From NCBI RefSeq assembly GCF_000969605.1, contig NZ_JZUE01000001.1, positions 186,001-250,000 on the forward strand: a stretch of 64,000 bases of DNA. Direction: 5' to 3'. Below the pieces are notes generated by a model. It was given only the letters and a program-made list of their open reading frames with translations. It had not been told where the DNA came from and did no database searches. The translations under genes and the position numbers were made by a program. Source of the stretch: Aquincola tertiaricarbonis. GTDB taxonomy: Bacteria > Pseudomonadota > Gammaproteobacteria > Burkholderiales > Burkholderiaceae_C. The first letter of the stretch is position 1. Each line of letters begins with the position of its first letter. Of the stretch, positions 18,228 to 26,897 are shown in pieces.

Positions 18228-19220
18228 TCACTCGGGCTTGATGCCGGCCTGCCGGATCACGCGGCCCCACTTGTCGGATTCGCTCTGCATCAGCGCCTGG
18301 AAGTCGGCCGCCGTGCCGGGCAGCGGCTCGGCGCCCTCGGCCTTGAAGGCATCGCGCAGTGCCGGCGTCTCCACGGCCTTGGCCACGGCGTCGCCCAGCG
18401 TCTTCAGCACGGCATCGGGCGTGCCGCGCGGCGCCACCAGGCCATAGGCCAGCGAGCTTTCGTAGCCCTTCAGGCCCGCCTCGGCCACCGTGGCCACGTC
18501 GGGCAGCCGCGGGCTGCGGCGTGCGCCGGTGATGCCGATCGCGCGCAGCTTGCCGGCGTCGACATGCGGCAGCGCCGGGGGGATGACGCTGAACATCAGG
18601 TCCACCTGGCCGCCCAGCACGTCGGTGAGCGCGGGCGCGGTGCCCTTGTACGGCACGTGCAGCATCTTCACGCCGGCCACTTCCTCCAGCAGTTCGCCGG
18701 CCAGGTGGCCGCCGGTGCCGTTGCCGCTGGAGGCGAAGGCCAGCTTGCCGGGCGCGGCCTTGGCCCGGGCCAGCAGGTCGGCAAAGGAGCGGATCGGGCT
18801 GGACGACGGCACCACCAGCACCAGCGGCGCACTGGCCAGCGGCGCCACCGGCACGAAGCTGCTGCGCGCGTCGTAGGGCAGCTTGGGGTACAGCACCGGA
18901 TTGATGGCCAGCGTGCCGGTGTGGCCCAGCAGCAAGGTGTAGCCATCGGCCGGCGACTTGGCCGCGGCGTCGGTGCCCACCGTGCCGCCGGCGCCGGGGC
19001 GGTTGTCCACCAGCACCTGCACGCCGAGCAGCGTGCCCAGCTGCGTGGCGAGCTGGCGGGCGAAGACGTCGTTGCCGCCACCGGGGGCGAAGGGCACGAT
19101 GATGCGCACCGGCTTGGCCGGCCAGGCCTGTGCGGTGGCGGGCAGCGGCAGGGCCGCGGCCAGCGCGGCGGAGGCGGCGACCAGCACGGCCGCGCGCCGG
19201 GAACCGGCGGGCGACCGCAT
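18228..19220 (-). CDS. Second Bug-family periplasmic receptor inside the pca operon
   Basis: A 330-residue TctC/Bug receptor with a signal peptide (about residues 1-30, ending ATAQA). The mature protein begins WPAKPVRIIVPFAPGGGND, and GYTLLLGHTGTLAINP, LPYD and VPYKGTAPALTD are family signatures. It is clearly diverged from the other Bug protein in this operon (the start motifs differ), so this is not a recent duplication. Its ATG shares one base with the pcaI stop codon, indicating coupled translation. The ligand is unknown. Confidence 0.9.
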   Translation of the reverse strand: MRSPAGSRRAAVLVAASAALAAALPLPATAQAWPAKPVRIIVPFAPGGGNDVFARQLATQLGTLLGVQVLVDNRPGAGGTVGTDAAAKSPADGYTLLLGHTGTLAINPVLYPKLPYDARSSFVPVAPLASAPLVLVVPSSSPIRSFADLLARAKAAPGKLAFASSGNGTGGHLAGELLEEVAGVKMLHVPYKGTAPALTDVLGGQVDLMFSVIPPALPHVDAGKLRAIGITGARRSPRLPDVATVAEAGLKGYESSLAYGLVAPRGTPDAVLKTLGDAVAKAVETPALRDAFKAEGAEPLPGTAADFQALMQSESDKWGRVIRQAGIKPE

Positions 19221-19921
19221 CAGGCCGCCTGCTTGAAGCCGCCGCCGCTGGTGGCCACGCGGTCCACCTTCACCACGCGCTGCACGAAGATGCCGGGCGT
19301 GACCACCGCTTCCGGGTCCAGGCTGCCCAGCTCGACGATCTCATGCACCGTGGCCACGGTGACCTTGGCGGCCATCGCCATCACCGGCCCGAAGTTGCGC
19401 GCGGTCATGCGGTAGGTCAGGTTGCCCCAGCGGTCGCCGCGTTCGGCGCGGATCAGCGCGAAGTCGGCATGGATGGGCGACTCGAACACGTACATGCGGC
19501 CGTCGATCTCGCGGGTTTCCTTGCCCTCGGCCAGCTGGGTGCCGTAGCCGGTGGGCGTGAAGAAGCCGCCGATGCCGGCGCCCGCGGCGCGGATGCGCTC
19601 GGCCAGGTTGCCCTGCGGCACCAGTTCCAGCTCGATCTGGCCGGCACGGTACAGCGCATCGAAGTGGTGGCTGTCGGCCTGGCGCGGAAAGCTGCAGATG
19701 ATCTTGCGCACCCGCCGGGCCGCCAGCAACGCGGCCAGGCCGGTGTCGCCGTTGCCTGCGTTGTTGTTGACGATGGTGAGCTCCTTCGCGCCCTGGGCAA
19801 TCAGGGCATCGATCAGCTCGTTGGGCAGGCCGGCAGTGCCGAAGCCGCCAATCATCACGGTGGCGCCGTCGGGCACGTCGGCCAAGGCGGCTTCGACGGA
19901 AGGCGAGATCTTGTTGATCAA
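19220..19921 (-). CDS. pcaI: 3-oxoadipate CoA-transferase subunit A
   Basis: A 233-residue alpha subunit of the 3-ketoadipate CoA-transferase. The CoA-binding motif GGFGTAGLPNELI and the VNNNAGNGDTGLAALL stretch are diagnostic. A TTG start at 19921 is chosen because the family begins (M)INKI and a GGAG motif lies 8 nt before it. The frame stays open to an ATG at 19990, but that extension would run through the tandem palindromes and is likely promoter, not protein. First gene of the pca operon. Confidence 0.9.
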   Translation of the reverse strand: MINKISPSVEAALADVPDGATVMIGGFGTAGLPNELIDALIAQGAKELTIVNNNAGNGDTGLAALLAARRVRKIICSFPRQADSHHFDALYRAGQIELELVPQGNLAERIRAAGAGIGGFFTPTGYGTQLAEGKETREIDGRMYVFESPIHADFALIRAERGDRWGNLTYRMTARNFGPVMAMAAKVTVATVHEIVELGSLDPEAVVTPGIFVQRVVKVDRVATSGGGFKQAA

Positions 19922-19954
19922 GGCGTGGTCTCCAGCACTCAGGATGCGCGTAAA

Positions 19955-19969
19955 GTTCGTTATAAGAAC
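19955..19969. promoter_or_regulatory. IclR-type operator, proximal copy
   Basis: A 15-bp inverted repeat GTTC-N7-GAAC, 33 nt before the pcaI TTG start. Same length and arms as the neighbouring copy; it fits the 15-bp sites recognised by PcaR/PcaU/PobR-type IclR regulators. Confidence 0.65.
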
Positions 19970-19973
19970 CAAC

Positions 19974-19988
19974 GTTCTTTTAATGAAC
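19974..19988. promoter_or_regulatory. IclR-type operator, distal copy
   Basis: A second GTTC-N7-GAAC palindrome 4 bp from the first (19-bp centre spacing). Tandem sites suggest cooperative binding of regulator dimers at the pcaI promoter. The short AT-rich centres (TTTTAAT, GTTATAA) may also contain the -10 region. Confidence 0.65.
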
Positions 19989-20070
19989 ATTCTAGGCACG
20001 GAAAAGCCGCCGCGCCAGCAAGGCGAGGCGGCATCAGGGTTGATCGGGAGGCTGCTCGACCGCCGGAACG

Positions 20071-21183
20071 TCAGGCCGCGCGGGCCATTGCCGGTACGCC
20101 GGCCGGCGGGGCGTAGGCGGCACCGAAGCGGTTGGACAGGAAGTCGGCCAGGGCCACGTCTTCCTGCCGTACGAAGCCCTGCTGCGGCAGCCGGCCTTCG
20201 GCCAGCAGGTCCAGCATCGCGCACAGGCTGCTGGCGGTGGTGAGCTGGATGGCGCTGCGCATTTGCCCGGCCACCTCGGCGCCGTAGATCTTGTGGGCGT
20301 AGGTGTCCTGCTGCAGGCGACCCTCGCGCCAGCCGGTGACGGTGACGAAGACGATCACCACGTCCTGCAGCGTGGCGGGCAGCGCGTTCTCCAGGATGTC
20401 CTTCAGCACCTCGCGACGGTCCTTCAGGCGCAGGTCGTGCAGCAGCGCCTTCATCAGCGCGGCGTGCCCGGGGTAGCGGATGCTGCGGTAATTGAGCGTG
20501 CGCACCCGGCCTTCCAGCGTCTCGCACAGCGTGCCCAGGCCGCCACTGGTGTTGAAGGCCTCGTAGAGCACGCCGTCCAGCGAGAACTCCTCCCGCTCCT
20601 CCAGTGCCGGCACTTCGGTGCGGCGGCCGTCGACGATGGCGTCGCAGGGCTGGATGTATTCGTTGATGACGCCGTCGGTGCTCCAGGTGAGGTTGTAGTT
20701 CAGCGCATTGCTGGGGTAGACGGGCAGGGCGCCCACCCGCAAGCGCACGGTGTCGAGCCGCTCGAAGCGGCGCATCAGGTCGGCCGCGGCGATGGAGATG
20801 AAGCCCGGCGCCAGGCCGCATTGCGGCACGAAGGCATGCCCGGCGCCCTGGGCCAGCGCCTGGATGCGGCGGGTGCTGGCCACGTCCTCGGTGAGGTCGA
20901 AGTAGTGCACGCCCACGGCGCGCGCGGCCTCGGCGATGCGCACCGTCATCTGCCAGGGCGCGGCGCTCAGCACCGCGAAGCGGCCCTGCAGCGCCTGCTG
21001 GAGGGCGGCGGTGTCGGCCACGTCCAGCGCCAGCGCCTGCAGGCGGGGGCCGCTGGGTACGGCGTCCGCCAGGGCGGCGGGGGAGCGGTCGGCCAGCGTC
21101 ACGCGGTAGTCGCCGCTGTCCGCCAGCAGGCCGGCAATCACCTGGCCGATCTTGCCGGCGCCGATCACGAGCACGTCCTTCAT
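20071..21183 (-). CDS. Saccharopine dehydrogenase family oxidoreductase (lysine dehydrogenase-like)
   Basis: A 370-residue NAD(P)-dependent enzyme. The Rossmann signature is VLVIGAGKIGQVIAGLL at the N terminus; CGLAPGFISIAAADLMRR and the NYNLTWSTDGVINEY region match saccharopine reductase/lysine 6-dehydrogenase proteins. Length fits the single-domain bacterial forms that act on lysine or a related amino acid. It is divergent from an Lrp/AsnC regulator, the usual arrangement for amino-acid catabolic genes. Exact substrate cannot be told. The start at 21183 follows a GGGAG motif. Confidence 0.82.
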   Translation of the reverse strand: MKDVLVIGAGKIGQVIAGLLADSGDYRVTLADRSPAALADAVPSGPRLQALALDVADTAALQQALQGRFAVLSAAPWQMTVRIAEAARAVGVHYFDLTEDVASTRRIQALAQGAGHAFVPQCGLAPGFISIAAADLMRRFERLDTVRLRVGALPVYPSNALNYNLTWSTDGVINEYIQPCDAIVDGRRTEVPALEEREEFSLDGVLYEAFNTSGGLGTLCETLEGRVRTLNYRSIRYPGHAALMKALLHDLRLKDRREVLKDILENALPATLQDVVIVFVTVTGWREGRLQQDTYAHKIYGAEVAGQMRSAIQLTTASSLCAMLDLLAEGRLPQQGFVRQEDVALADFLSNRFGAAYAPPAGVPAMARAA

Positions 21184-21257
21184 GGGTTTCTCCCGGGTTC
21201 GATGATGGCGGCATGTTCGACCAGCCTGCGCCCGGATGCAGCCACCAGACCGACGAC

Positions 21258-21301
21258 TTGCGCCTGCCATCTGGTCACATCGCCGGCATATATTGGCGCA
21301 A
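21258..21301. promoter_or_regulatory. Inverted repeat in the lrp promoter
   Basis: Arms TTGCGCC and GGCGCAA are separated by 30 bp and end on the first base of the lrp start codon. Possible operator for autoregulation by the Lrp/AsnC protein. Confidence 0.35.
21289..21294 (+). promoter_or_regulatory. Putative -10 box of the lrp-type gene, leaderless type
   Basis: TATATT ending 6 nt before the ATG at 21301, with no Shine-Dalgarno in between. Confidence 0.45.
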
Positions 21302-21744
21302 TGCCTGCCCCGCCCCTGCTCGACGACACCGACCGCGCGCTGCTGGCGCTGCTGCGCGAGAACGCCCGCCTGCCCGCGGCCGACCTGGCCCGGCGCCTGG
21401 GCATTGCCCGCACCACCGTGCAGAGCCGGCTGCAGCGGCTGGAGCGCGCCGGCGCCATCGCGGGCTACACCGTGGTGGTGCCCGACGAGGCGGAAGCCGC
21501 GCTGGTACGCGCCCATGTGATGGTGATCGCGGGACCGAAGCAGGGCGCCGGCATCACCGCGGCGCTGCGGCGCATTCCGGAAGTGCGCACGCTGCTGTCG
21601 GTCAGCGGCCCGTACGACCTGATCGCGGTGGTGGCGGCCGCCTCCATCGGCGAGCTGGATGCGCTGATCGACCGCATCGGCGCGCTGGAGGGCGTGGAGC
21701 GCACCACCTCGGCGATCGTGCTGTCAACCCGCATACAGCGCTGA
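21301..21744 (+). CDS. Lrp/AsnC family transcriptional regulator
   Basis: A 147-residue regulator. The N-terminal HTH (about residues 6-60) includes LLRENARLPAADLARRLGIARTTVQSRLQRLE, and the C-terminal RAM domain senses amino acids and builds the octamer. It likely controls the divergent saccharopine dehydrogenase-like gene in response to lysine or a related amino acid; this follows from position only. The frame is open far upstream, but the start at 21301 fits the family length, and a -10-like TATATT lies 6 nt before it. Confidence 0.88.
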   Translation: MPAPPLLDDTDRALLALLRENARLPAADLARRLGIARTTVQSRLQRLERAGAIAGYTVVVPDEAEAALVRAHVMVIAGPKQGAGITAALRRIPEVRTLLSVSGPYDLIAVVAAASIGELDALIDRIGALEGVERTTSAIVLSTRIQR

Positions 21745-21818
21745 GCCGGGGTGCGCCACCATCAAGTTCCGCGCCGCAAGCGCCGACAACGGTAACAACT
21801 CTGTCAGTGCCGTAGCCC

Positions 21819-23117
21819 ATGTCCGCCGCCACCATCGACGTTAGTGAACTGCGCATCGGGATGTTCGTGCACCTCGACCTCGGCTGGATGTCGCACCCCT
21901 TTCCCCTGAGCAGCTTCCGCATCGGGGACAACGAGCAGATCGCCACCATCCGCAGCCTGGGCCTCACGCGCGTGCGCTGGAGCCCCGAGCGCAGCGACCC
22001 CGCGCAATCCGCGCCGCTGGACTCCCAGGCCGGCGAGGCCGACGTCACCCAGGCCGAGAGCCCCGAGCAGGCCGAGCGCCGGCGCCGCCGGCTGGCGCTG
22101 GCCCTGCAGCGTGAAGCCATGCTGCAGTGCGAGCGCCAGTACGCCGAGGCCCTGAAGTCCTGGCGCACCGCCACCGGCATGGTGCTCAGCGACCCCACGG
22201 GCGCGCGCGAGCGGGCCGAGGCCTTCACCCAGGCGCTGGTACAGAAGATGCTGGCCAACCGCGAGCTGTCGATCCGCCTGCTGACGGAGACGGCCGGCGA
22301 CCGCGCCGCCGCCCATTCGCTCAATGTCAGCGTGATCGCGCTGCTGATGGGCAAGCTGTTCGGCCTGTCGGAGGTGGACATGCACGACCTGGGCATGGGC
22401 GCGCTGCTGCACGACATCGGCAAGGTGGAGCTGCCCTCGCGCGTGCGCCACCTGGAGGACCACTTCACCAGCGCCGAGACGCAGGTGTACCGGGAGCATG
22501 TGTCGCACGGCGTGACCATCGGCCGCAAGATGGGCCTGACGCCCGGCGCGCTGCTGGCCATCGCCCAGCACCATGAGCAGGCCGACGGCAGCGGCTTTCC
22601 GCAGCGGCTGAACATGGACCGCATGACCACCGCGGCGCGCATCGTGTCGCTGGTCAACCGCTACGACAACCTGTGCAACCCGGTCTCCCCGGCGCGGGCG
22701 CTGACGCCGCACGAGGCGCTGTCGCTGATGTTCGCGCAGGGCAAGCACAAGTTCGACGCGACGATGCTCAATGCCTTCATCCGCATGATGGGCGTGTACC
22801 CGCCGGGCTCGGTAGTGCAGCTGACCGACGAGCGTTACGCCATCGTGGTGGCGGTGAACTCGGCGCGGCCGCTCAAGCCGCGGGTGCTGGTGCACGACAG
22901 CGGCACCCCGCGCGACGAGGCACTGCACATCAACCTGGAGGCGGAGCCCGCGCTGGGCATCCGCCGCAGCCTGAAGGCCGGCCAGCTGCCGGCCGCGGCG
23001 ATGGAATACCTGGCGCCGCGCCAGCGCATCACCTACTACTTCGAGCCCGTGCCCCAGTCGGAGATGGAGTTTCCCGAGCGGGAAGACGAACTCGCCGACC
23101 AAGGGTCGGCCGAGTGA
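21819..23117 (+). CDS. HD-GYP domain protein with DUF3391-like N terminus
   Basis: A 432-residue cytoplasmic protein. Residues 1-130 resemble the DUF3391 region often found before HD-GYP domains (VSELRIGMFVHLDLGWMSHPF). The metal-binding HD pair is in LLHDIGK (residues 197-202), and the GYP loop reads HHEQADGSGFP (from residue 251), with Phe in place of Tyr. It should hydrolyse cyclic di-GMP to GMP. Its stop codon overlaps the GTG start of the next gene, a GGDEF/EAL protein, so the two c-di-GMP proteins are made together. Confidence 0.9.
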   Translation: MSAATIDVSELRIGMFVHLDLGWMSHPFPLSSFRIGDNEQIATIRSLGLTRVRWSPERSDPAQSAPLDSQAGEADVTQAESPEQAERRRRRLALALQREAMLQCERQYAEALKSWRTATGMVLSDPTGARERAEAFTQALVQKMLANRELSIRLLTETAGDRAAAHSLNVSVIALLMGKLFGLSEVDMHDLGMGALLHDIGKVELPSRVRHLEDHFTSAETQVYREHVSHGVTIGRKMGLTPGALLAIAQHHEQADGSGFPQRLNMDRMTTAARIVSLVNRYDNLCNPVSPARALTPHEALSLMFAQGKHKFDATMLNAFIRMMGVYPPGSVVQLTDERYAIVVAVNSARPLKPRVLVHDSGTPRDEALHINLEAEPALGIRRSLKAGQLPAAAMEYLAPRQRITYYFEPVPQSEMEFPEREDELADQGSAE

Positions 23118-25198
23118 GCATGCGGGCGCTGGCCATGCAAGCGGCTCCCGGCGAAGGCCCGCTGTCGCGCCAGACGCTCGCGCTGGTGGACGCGCTGTGG
23201 GAGCCAGCCTGGCTGGTGGACGCGCACACGCTGCGCGTGCTGGCCATCAATGCGCCGGCGCTGGCGTTGCTGGGCCGCACGCGGGCCGACGTGGTGGGCC
23301 AGCTGGCGGAAGCCCTGCTGGACACGCCGGAGGACCTGGCCTTCTGGGCCGGCCTGCAGGGCCCCGGCGGCGACACCGAGCTGCTCTCGCGCACCCTGCT
23401 GCTGCAGGCCGACGGCCAGCCGCTGCACGTGGAGCGTCGCATCCACCGGGTGGACCTGCCCGGCGAGCCGGGGCTGCTGGTGGTCTCGCTGCGCGACATG
23501 ACGCCCGAGCGCCGCGCGCTGGACGAGCGCGACACGCTGATCGCCGAGCTGCGCGCCACGCTGGAATCCACCGCCGACGGCTTGCTGGTCACCGACCTGG
23601 ACGGCCGCATCCGCGCCTTCAACCGCCGCTTCACCCAGCTGTGGCGCCTGCCCGACCACCTGGCGGGCGGCCAGGACGAGGCGGTGTACGCCTGGATGCT
23701 GGACAACGTGCAGGAGCCCGAGCCCTACCAGCGGCAGCTGCAGGCCATCGAGCGCGGCGCGCTGGTGCCCGCCACCGACCGCATCGTGCTGCGCAGCGGC
23801 CAGGTGCTGGAGCGGGTGATGCACACGCAATGGAGCCGCGGCCGGCCCATCGGCCGCGTCTGGTCGTTCCGCGACCTCAGCGAGCGCCTGGCCGCCGACC
23901 AGCGCATCGAGACGCTGTCCACCATCGACACCCTGACCGGCGTGCCCAACCGGCGCCAGCTGACGCAGAAGCTGGCCGCCGCCATCGCCGAGGCGCAGCG
24001 CCGCCACGGCCGGCTGGCGCTGCTGCTGCTGGACGTGGATGCGTTCAAGCAGATCAACGACAGCCTGGGCCAGGGCATCGGCGACCGCGTGCTGGTGGAG
24101 GTGTCGCAGCGCATCCGGCACGCGCTGCGCGGCGGCGACCTGGTGGGCCGCGTCGGCGGCGACCAGTTCGCGGTGCTGGTGCACCATGCCGGCGCCGAGG
24201 CGGCCGAGCATGCGGCCCGCCGCGTGCTGCGCGCCACCGAGGCGCCCTACGAGATCGAAGGCGCGCAGTTCACGCTCACCTGCAGCATCGGCGTGGCGCT
24301 GTTCCCCGACGCCGCCGACAGCGCGCACGACCTGCTGCGCCGCGCCGAGACCGCGATGCAGGCGGCCAAGGCCGGCGGGCGCGCCGGCTTCCGCTTTCAT
24401 CACGCCAACACGCATGACGACGAAGTGCGCAAGCGCGTGCGGCTGGACCACGCCATGCGCCAGGCGCTGGCGCAGCAGCGCTTCCGGCTGCACTACCAGC
24501 CGCAGCTGGACCTGGCCAGCGGCCGCGTGGTGGGCACCGAGGCACTGATCCGCTGGAAGGACGCGCACTACGGCGACATCTCCCCCGGCGAGTTCATCCC
24601 GGTGGCCGAGGCCAGCGGCTTCATCGTGCAGATCGGCGACTGGGTGCTGGGCGAGGCGGTGGCTCAGGCCGCGCAGTGGCACCGTGCCGGGCGGGTGCTG
24701 CCGGTGTCCATCAACGTGTCGGCGCTGCAGTTCCAGCAGTCGGGCTTCGTCACCCGCGTGTCGCGCGCGCTGGCGCAGGCCCAGCTACCGCCGGCACTGC
24801 TGGAGCTGGAGCTGACGGAGAGCATCCTGGTGCGCGACGCCGCCGAGGCGCTGGAGCGGCTGCAGGCCCTGGCCGCCCTCGGCGTGCGGCTGGCCATCGA
24901 CGACTTCGGCACCGGCTACTCCAGCCTGGCCTACCTCAAGCGCTTCCCGATCGATGCGCTGAAGATCGACCGCCGCTTCGTGCGCGGCCTGCCCGACGAC
25001 GAAAGCGATGCCGCCATCGTGCGCGCCATCGTGCAGATGGCCCATGCCCTGGGCCTGCGCGTGGTGGCCGAGGGTGTGGAGCTGCCCGCCCAGCGGGACT
25101 TCCTGGCCGGCATCGGCTGCAACATGTACCAGGGCTTCCTGTTCGCGCCGGCGCTGGAACCGCAGGCGCTGCTGGAGCGGCTGCCGCCAACGCCCTGA
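23114..25198 (+). CDS. PAS-PAS-GGDEF-EAL protein, probable c-di-GMP phosphodiesterase
   Basis: About 694 residues. Two PAS-like regions (about 20-125 and 145-265) are followed by a GGDEF domain (about 270-435) and an EAL domain (about 445-690). The GGDEF signature reads GGDQF, losing the catalytic Glu, so cyclase activity is doubtful and the domain may bind GTP as a regulator. The EAL domain keeps EALIRW, LTES, DDFGTGYSSL and VVAEGVE, so it should be active. The GTG at 23114 overlaps the HD-GYP stop (GTGA) with AAGGGT 7 nt before it; an ATG at 23120 is the alternative. No transmembrane segment is seen. Confidence 0.9.
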   Translation: MSMRALAMQAAPGEGPLSRQTLALVDALWEPAWLVDAHTLRVLAINAPALALLGRTRADVVGQLAEALLDTPEDLAFWAGLQGPGGDTELLSRTLLLQADGQPLHVERRIHRVDLPGEPGLLVVSLRDMTPERRALDERDTLIAELRATLESTADGLLVTDLDGRIRAFNRRFTQLWRLPDHLAGGQDEAVYAWMLDNVQEPEPYQRQLQAIERGALVPATDRIVLRSGQVLERVMHTQWSRGRPIGRVWSFRDLSERLAADQRIETLSTIDTLTGVPNRRQLTQKLAAAIAEAQRRHGRLALLLLDVDAFKQINDSLGQGIGDRVLVEVSQRIRHALRGGDLVGRVGGDQFAVLVHHAGAEAAEHAARRVLRATEAPYEIEGAQFTLTCSIGVALFPDAADSAHDLLRRAETAMQAAKAGGRAGFRFHHANTHDDEVRKRVRLDHAMRQALAQQRFRLHYQPQLDLASGRVVGTEALIRWKDAHYGDISPGEFIPVAEASGFIVQIGDWVLGEAVAQAAQWHRAGRVLPVSINVSALQFQQSGFVTRVSRALAQAQLPPALLELELTESILVRDAAEALERLQALAALGVRLAIDDFGTGYSSLAYLKRFPIDALKIDRRFVRGLPDDESDAAIVRAIVQMAHALGLRVVAEGVELPAQRDFLAGIGCNMYQGFLFAPALEPQALLERLPPTP

Positions 25199-25254
25199 AC
25201 CGGTCGCGGCAGTCGCGGGCCGCTGCTGCAGGCCGCGGTATTTCTTCATAAAGT

Positions 25255-25273
25255 CTGCACACGTGCAGTTTTT
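25255..25273 (+). terminator. Weak hairpin with T-run before cfa
   Basis: CTGCAC/GTGCAG palindrome followed by five T, 13 nt before the cfa start. It could be a weak terminator for the upstream gene or an operator for cfa. The stem is short. Confidence 0.3.
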
Positions 25274-25286
25274 CTGAAGCACCGCG

Positions 25287-26543
25287 ATGAATCCTCTGGA
25301 GAACGTCGTCGAAGCCAAGCTGGCCCGCCTGCCGGTGCCGCTGGCGGTCCACCTGCCGGGCGGGCGCCGCCTGGGGCCCGGGCAGGCCGCCCTCATCCTG
25401 CGGCTGAAGGAGCTGGGGCCGCTGAAGCACCTGGCCAGCGGCGAGATCGGCCGCGTGGCCGAGGACCACGTGAAAGGGCGGCTGGAGATCGAAGGCCGCC
25501 CGCGCGACGTGATGGCCGCGGCCGCCGAGCTGCTGGACACCGACCCCCGGCGCGCCGGCGCCCCGCCGCCCGGCCCGCTGGGCTGGTGGCATGGCTTGCT
25601 GCGACGCAGCCGCTCGCTGGCGCGCCACACGCCGCAGGCCGATGCCCGCCAGATCGAGTTCCACTACGACGTCTGCGACGACTTCTATGCGCTGTGGCTG
25701 GACGAGCGGCGCGTGTACTCCTGCGCGTACTACCGCGAAGCCGGCATGACGCTGGCGCAGGCGCAGGAAGCCAAGCTGGACCACATCTGCCGCAAGCTGA
25801 TGCTGCAGCCCGGCGAGCGCTTCCTCGACATCGGCGCCGGCTGGGGCGGCCTGCTGCTGTGGGCGGCCGAGCACTATGGCGTGCAGGCCACCGGCATCAC
25901 GCTGTCGCGCGACCAGCATGCGCACGTCAACCGGCTGATCGAGCAGCGCGGCCTGCAGGGCCAGGTGCACATGCAGCTGATGGACTACCGCGAGCTGCCG
26001 GAGGCACAGCCCTTCGACAAGATCTCCTCGGTGGGCATGTTCGAGCATGTGGGCCATGCGCAGCTGCCGGCGTACTTCGACAAGCTGTGGCGGCTGCTGC
26101 GCCCGGGCGGCCTGCTGATGAACCACGGCATCACCGCCGGCGGCACCCGCAACCACCAGCTGGGCGCGGGCATCGGCGAGTTCGTGGAGCGCTACATCTT
26201 CCCCGGTGGCGAGCTGCAGCACGTCTCGCATGTGCTGAAGGTGATGGCCGACAGCGGGCTGGAGATGGTGGATGTGGAAAACCTGCGGCCGCACTACGCG
26301 CGCACGCTGTGGGCCTGGTCGGACGCGCTGGAGCAGCACCTGCCCGAGGCCCGCCGCCTGACCGACGAGCGCATCGTGCGCGCCTACCGGCTGTACCTGG
26401 CGGGCAGCGCGATGGCCTTCGAGCGCGGCTGGTTGTCGCTGCACCAGATGCTGGCCGCGCGCCCCGACGGGCAGATGGAGACGGGCACGATGCGCGGGGC
26501 ACAATCGGCGTTCCCGTTCAATCGTGAGTACATCTACCGATGA
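25287..26543 (+). CDS. cfa: Cyclopropane-fatty-acyl-phospholipid synthase (canonical)
   Basis: A 418-residue SAM-dependent enzyme that adds a methylene bridge across the double bond of membrane phospholipid acyl chains. All key residues are present: Cys in VYSCAYY (C146), SAM loop LDIGAGWGG, Glu in SVGMFEHVG (E253), His in LMNHGIT (H280), Tyr in HYARTLWAW. This contrasts with the divergent paralogue at 6.5-7.7 kb. Its last four bases overlap the start of the DUF1840 gene. Cfa usually acts at the inner membrane in stationary or stress conditions. Confidence 0.93.
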   Translation: MNPLENVVEAKLARLPVPLAVHLPGGRRLGPGQAALILRLKELGPLKHLASGEIGRVAEDHVKGRLEIEGRPRDVMAAAAELLDTDPRRAGAPPPGPLGWWHGLLRRSRSLARHTPQADARQIEFHYDVCDDFYALWLDERRVYSCAYYREAGMTLAQAQEAKLDHICRKLMLQPGERFLDIGAGWGGLLLWAAEHYGVQATGITLSRDQHAHVNRLIEQRGLQGQVHMQLMDYRELPEAQPFDKISSVGMFEHVGHAQLPAYFDKLWRLLRPGGLLMNHGITAGGTRNHQLGAGIGEFVERYIFPGGELQHVSHVLKVMADSGLEMVDVENLRPHYARTLWAWSDALEQHLPEARRLTDERIVRAYRLYLAGSAMAFERGWLSLHQMLAARPDGQMETGTMRGAQSAFPFNREYIYR

Positions 26544-26869
26544 TCTACAAGTTCAAGTCCAAGGCGGCCAGCGACGTGATCATGATGGGCCCGAACGGGG
26601 ACCAGGTGCTTCGCCTCATCGGCCGCGAGCCGTCGGCCAAGGGCATCCTGGAAGTGGCGGACATGCCCGCCGCCGTGGCCGCGCTGCGCGCCGCGGTGGA
26701 GGAGGAGGACGCCCGCCGGCAGGCCGCCGCCGAGCCCGACGCCGAGGCCGATGACACGCCGCGTGGCAGCCGCGAGGGCGTGGTCACGCTGCGCCAGCGC
26801 GCGTGGCCGCTGATCGAGATGATCGAGCGCAGCCAGCGGGCCGACGTGCCGGTGGTGTGGGGCCAATGA
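26540..26869 (+). CDS. DUF1840 domain protein
   Basis: A 109-residue small cytoplasmic protein of unknown function, found mainly in betaproteobacteria. It begins MIYKFKSKAASDVIMMGPNGDQVL, then IGREPSAKGIL, has an acidic, Ala-rich linker (about residues 50-75) and ends with VTLRQRAWPLIEMIERSQ. Translation is coupled to cfa by a 4-nt overlap. The neighbourhood gives no clear hint of role. Confidence 0.85.
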   Translation: MIYKFKSKAASDVIMMGPNGDQVLRLIGREPSAKGILEVADMPAAVAALRAAVEEEDARRQAAAEPDAEADDTPRGSREGVVTLRQRAWPLIEMIERSQRADVPVVWGQ

Positions 26870-26897
26870 ACACAGCCACAGCAAAGGAAGCGAGCAC

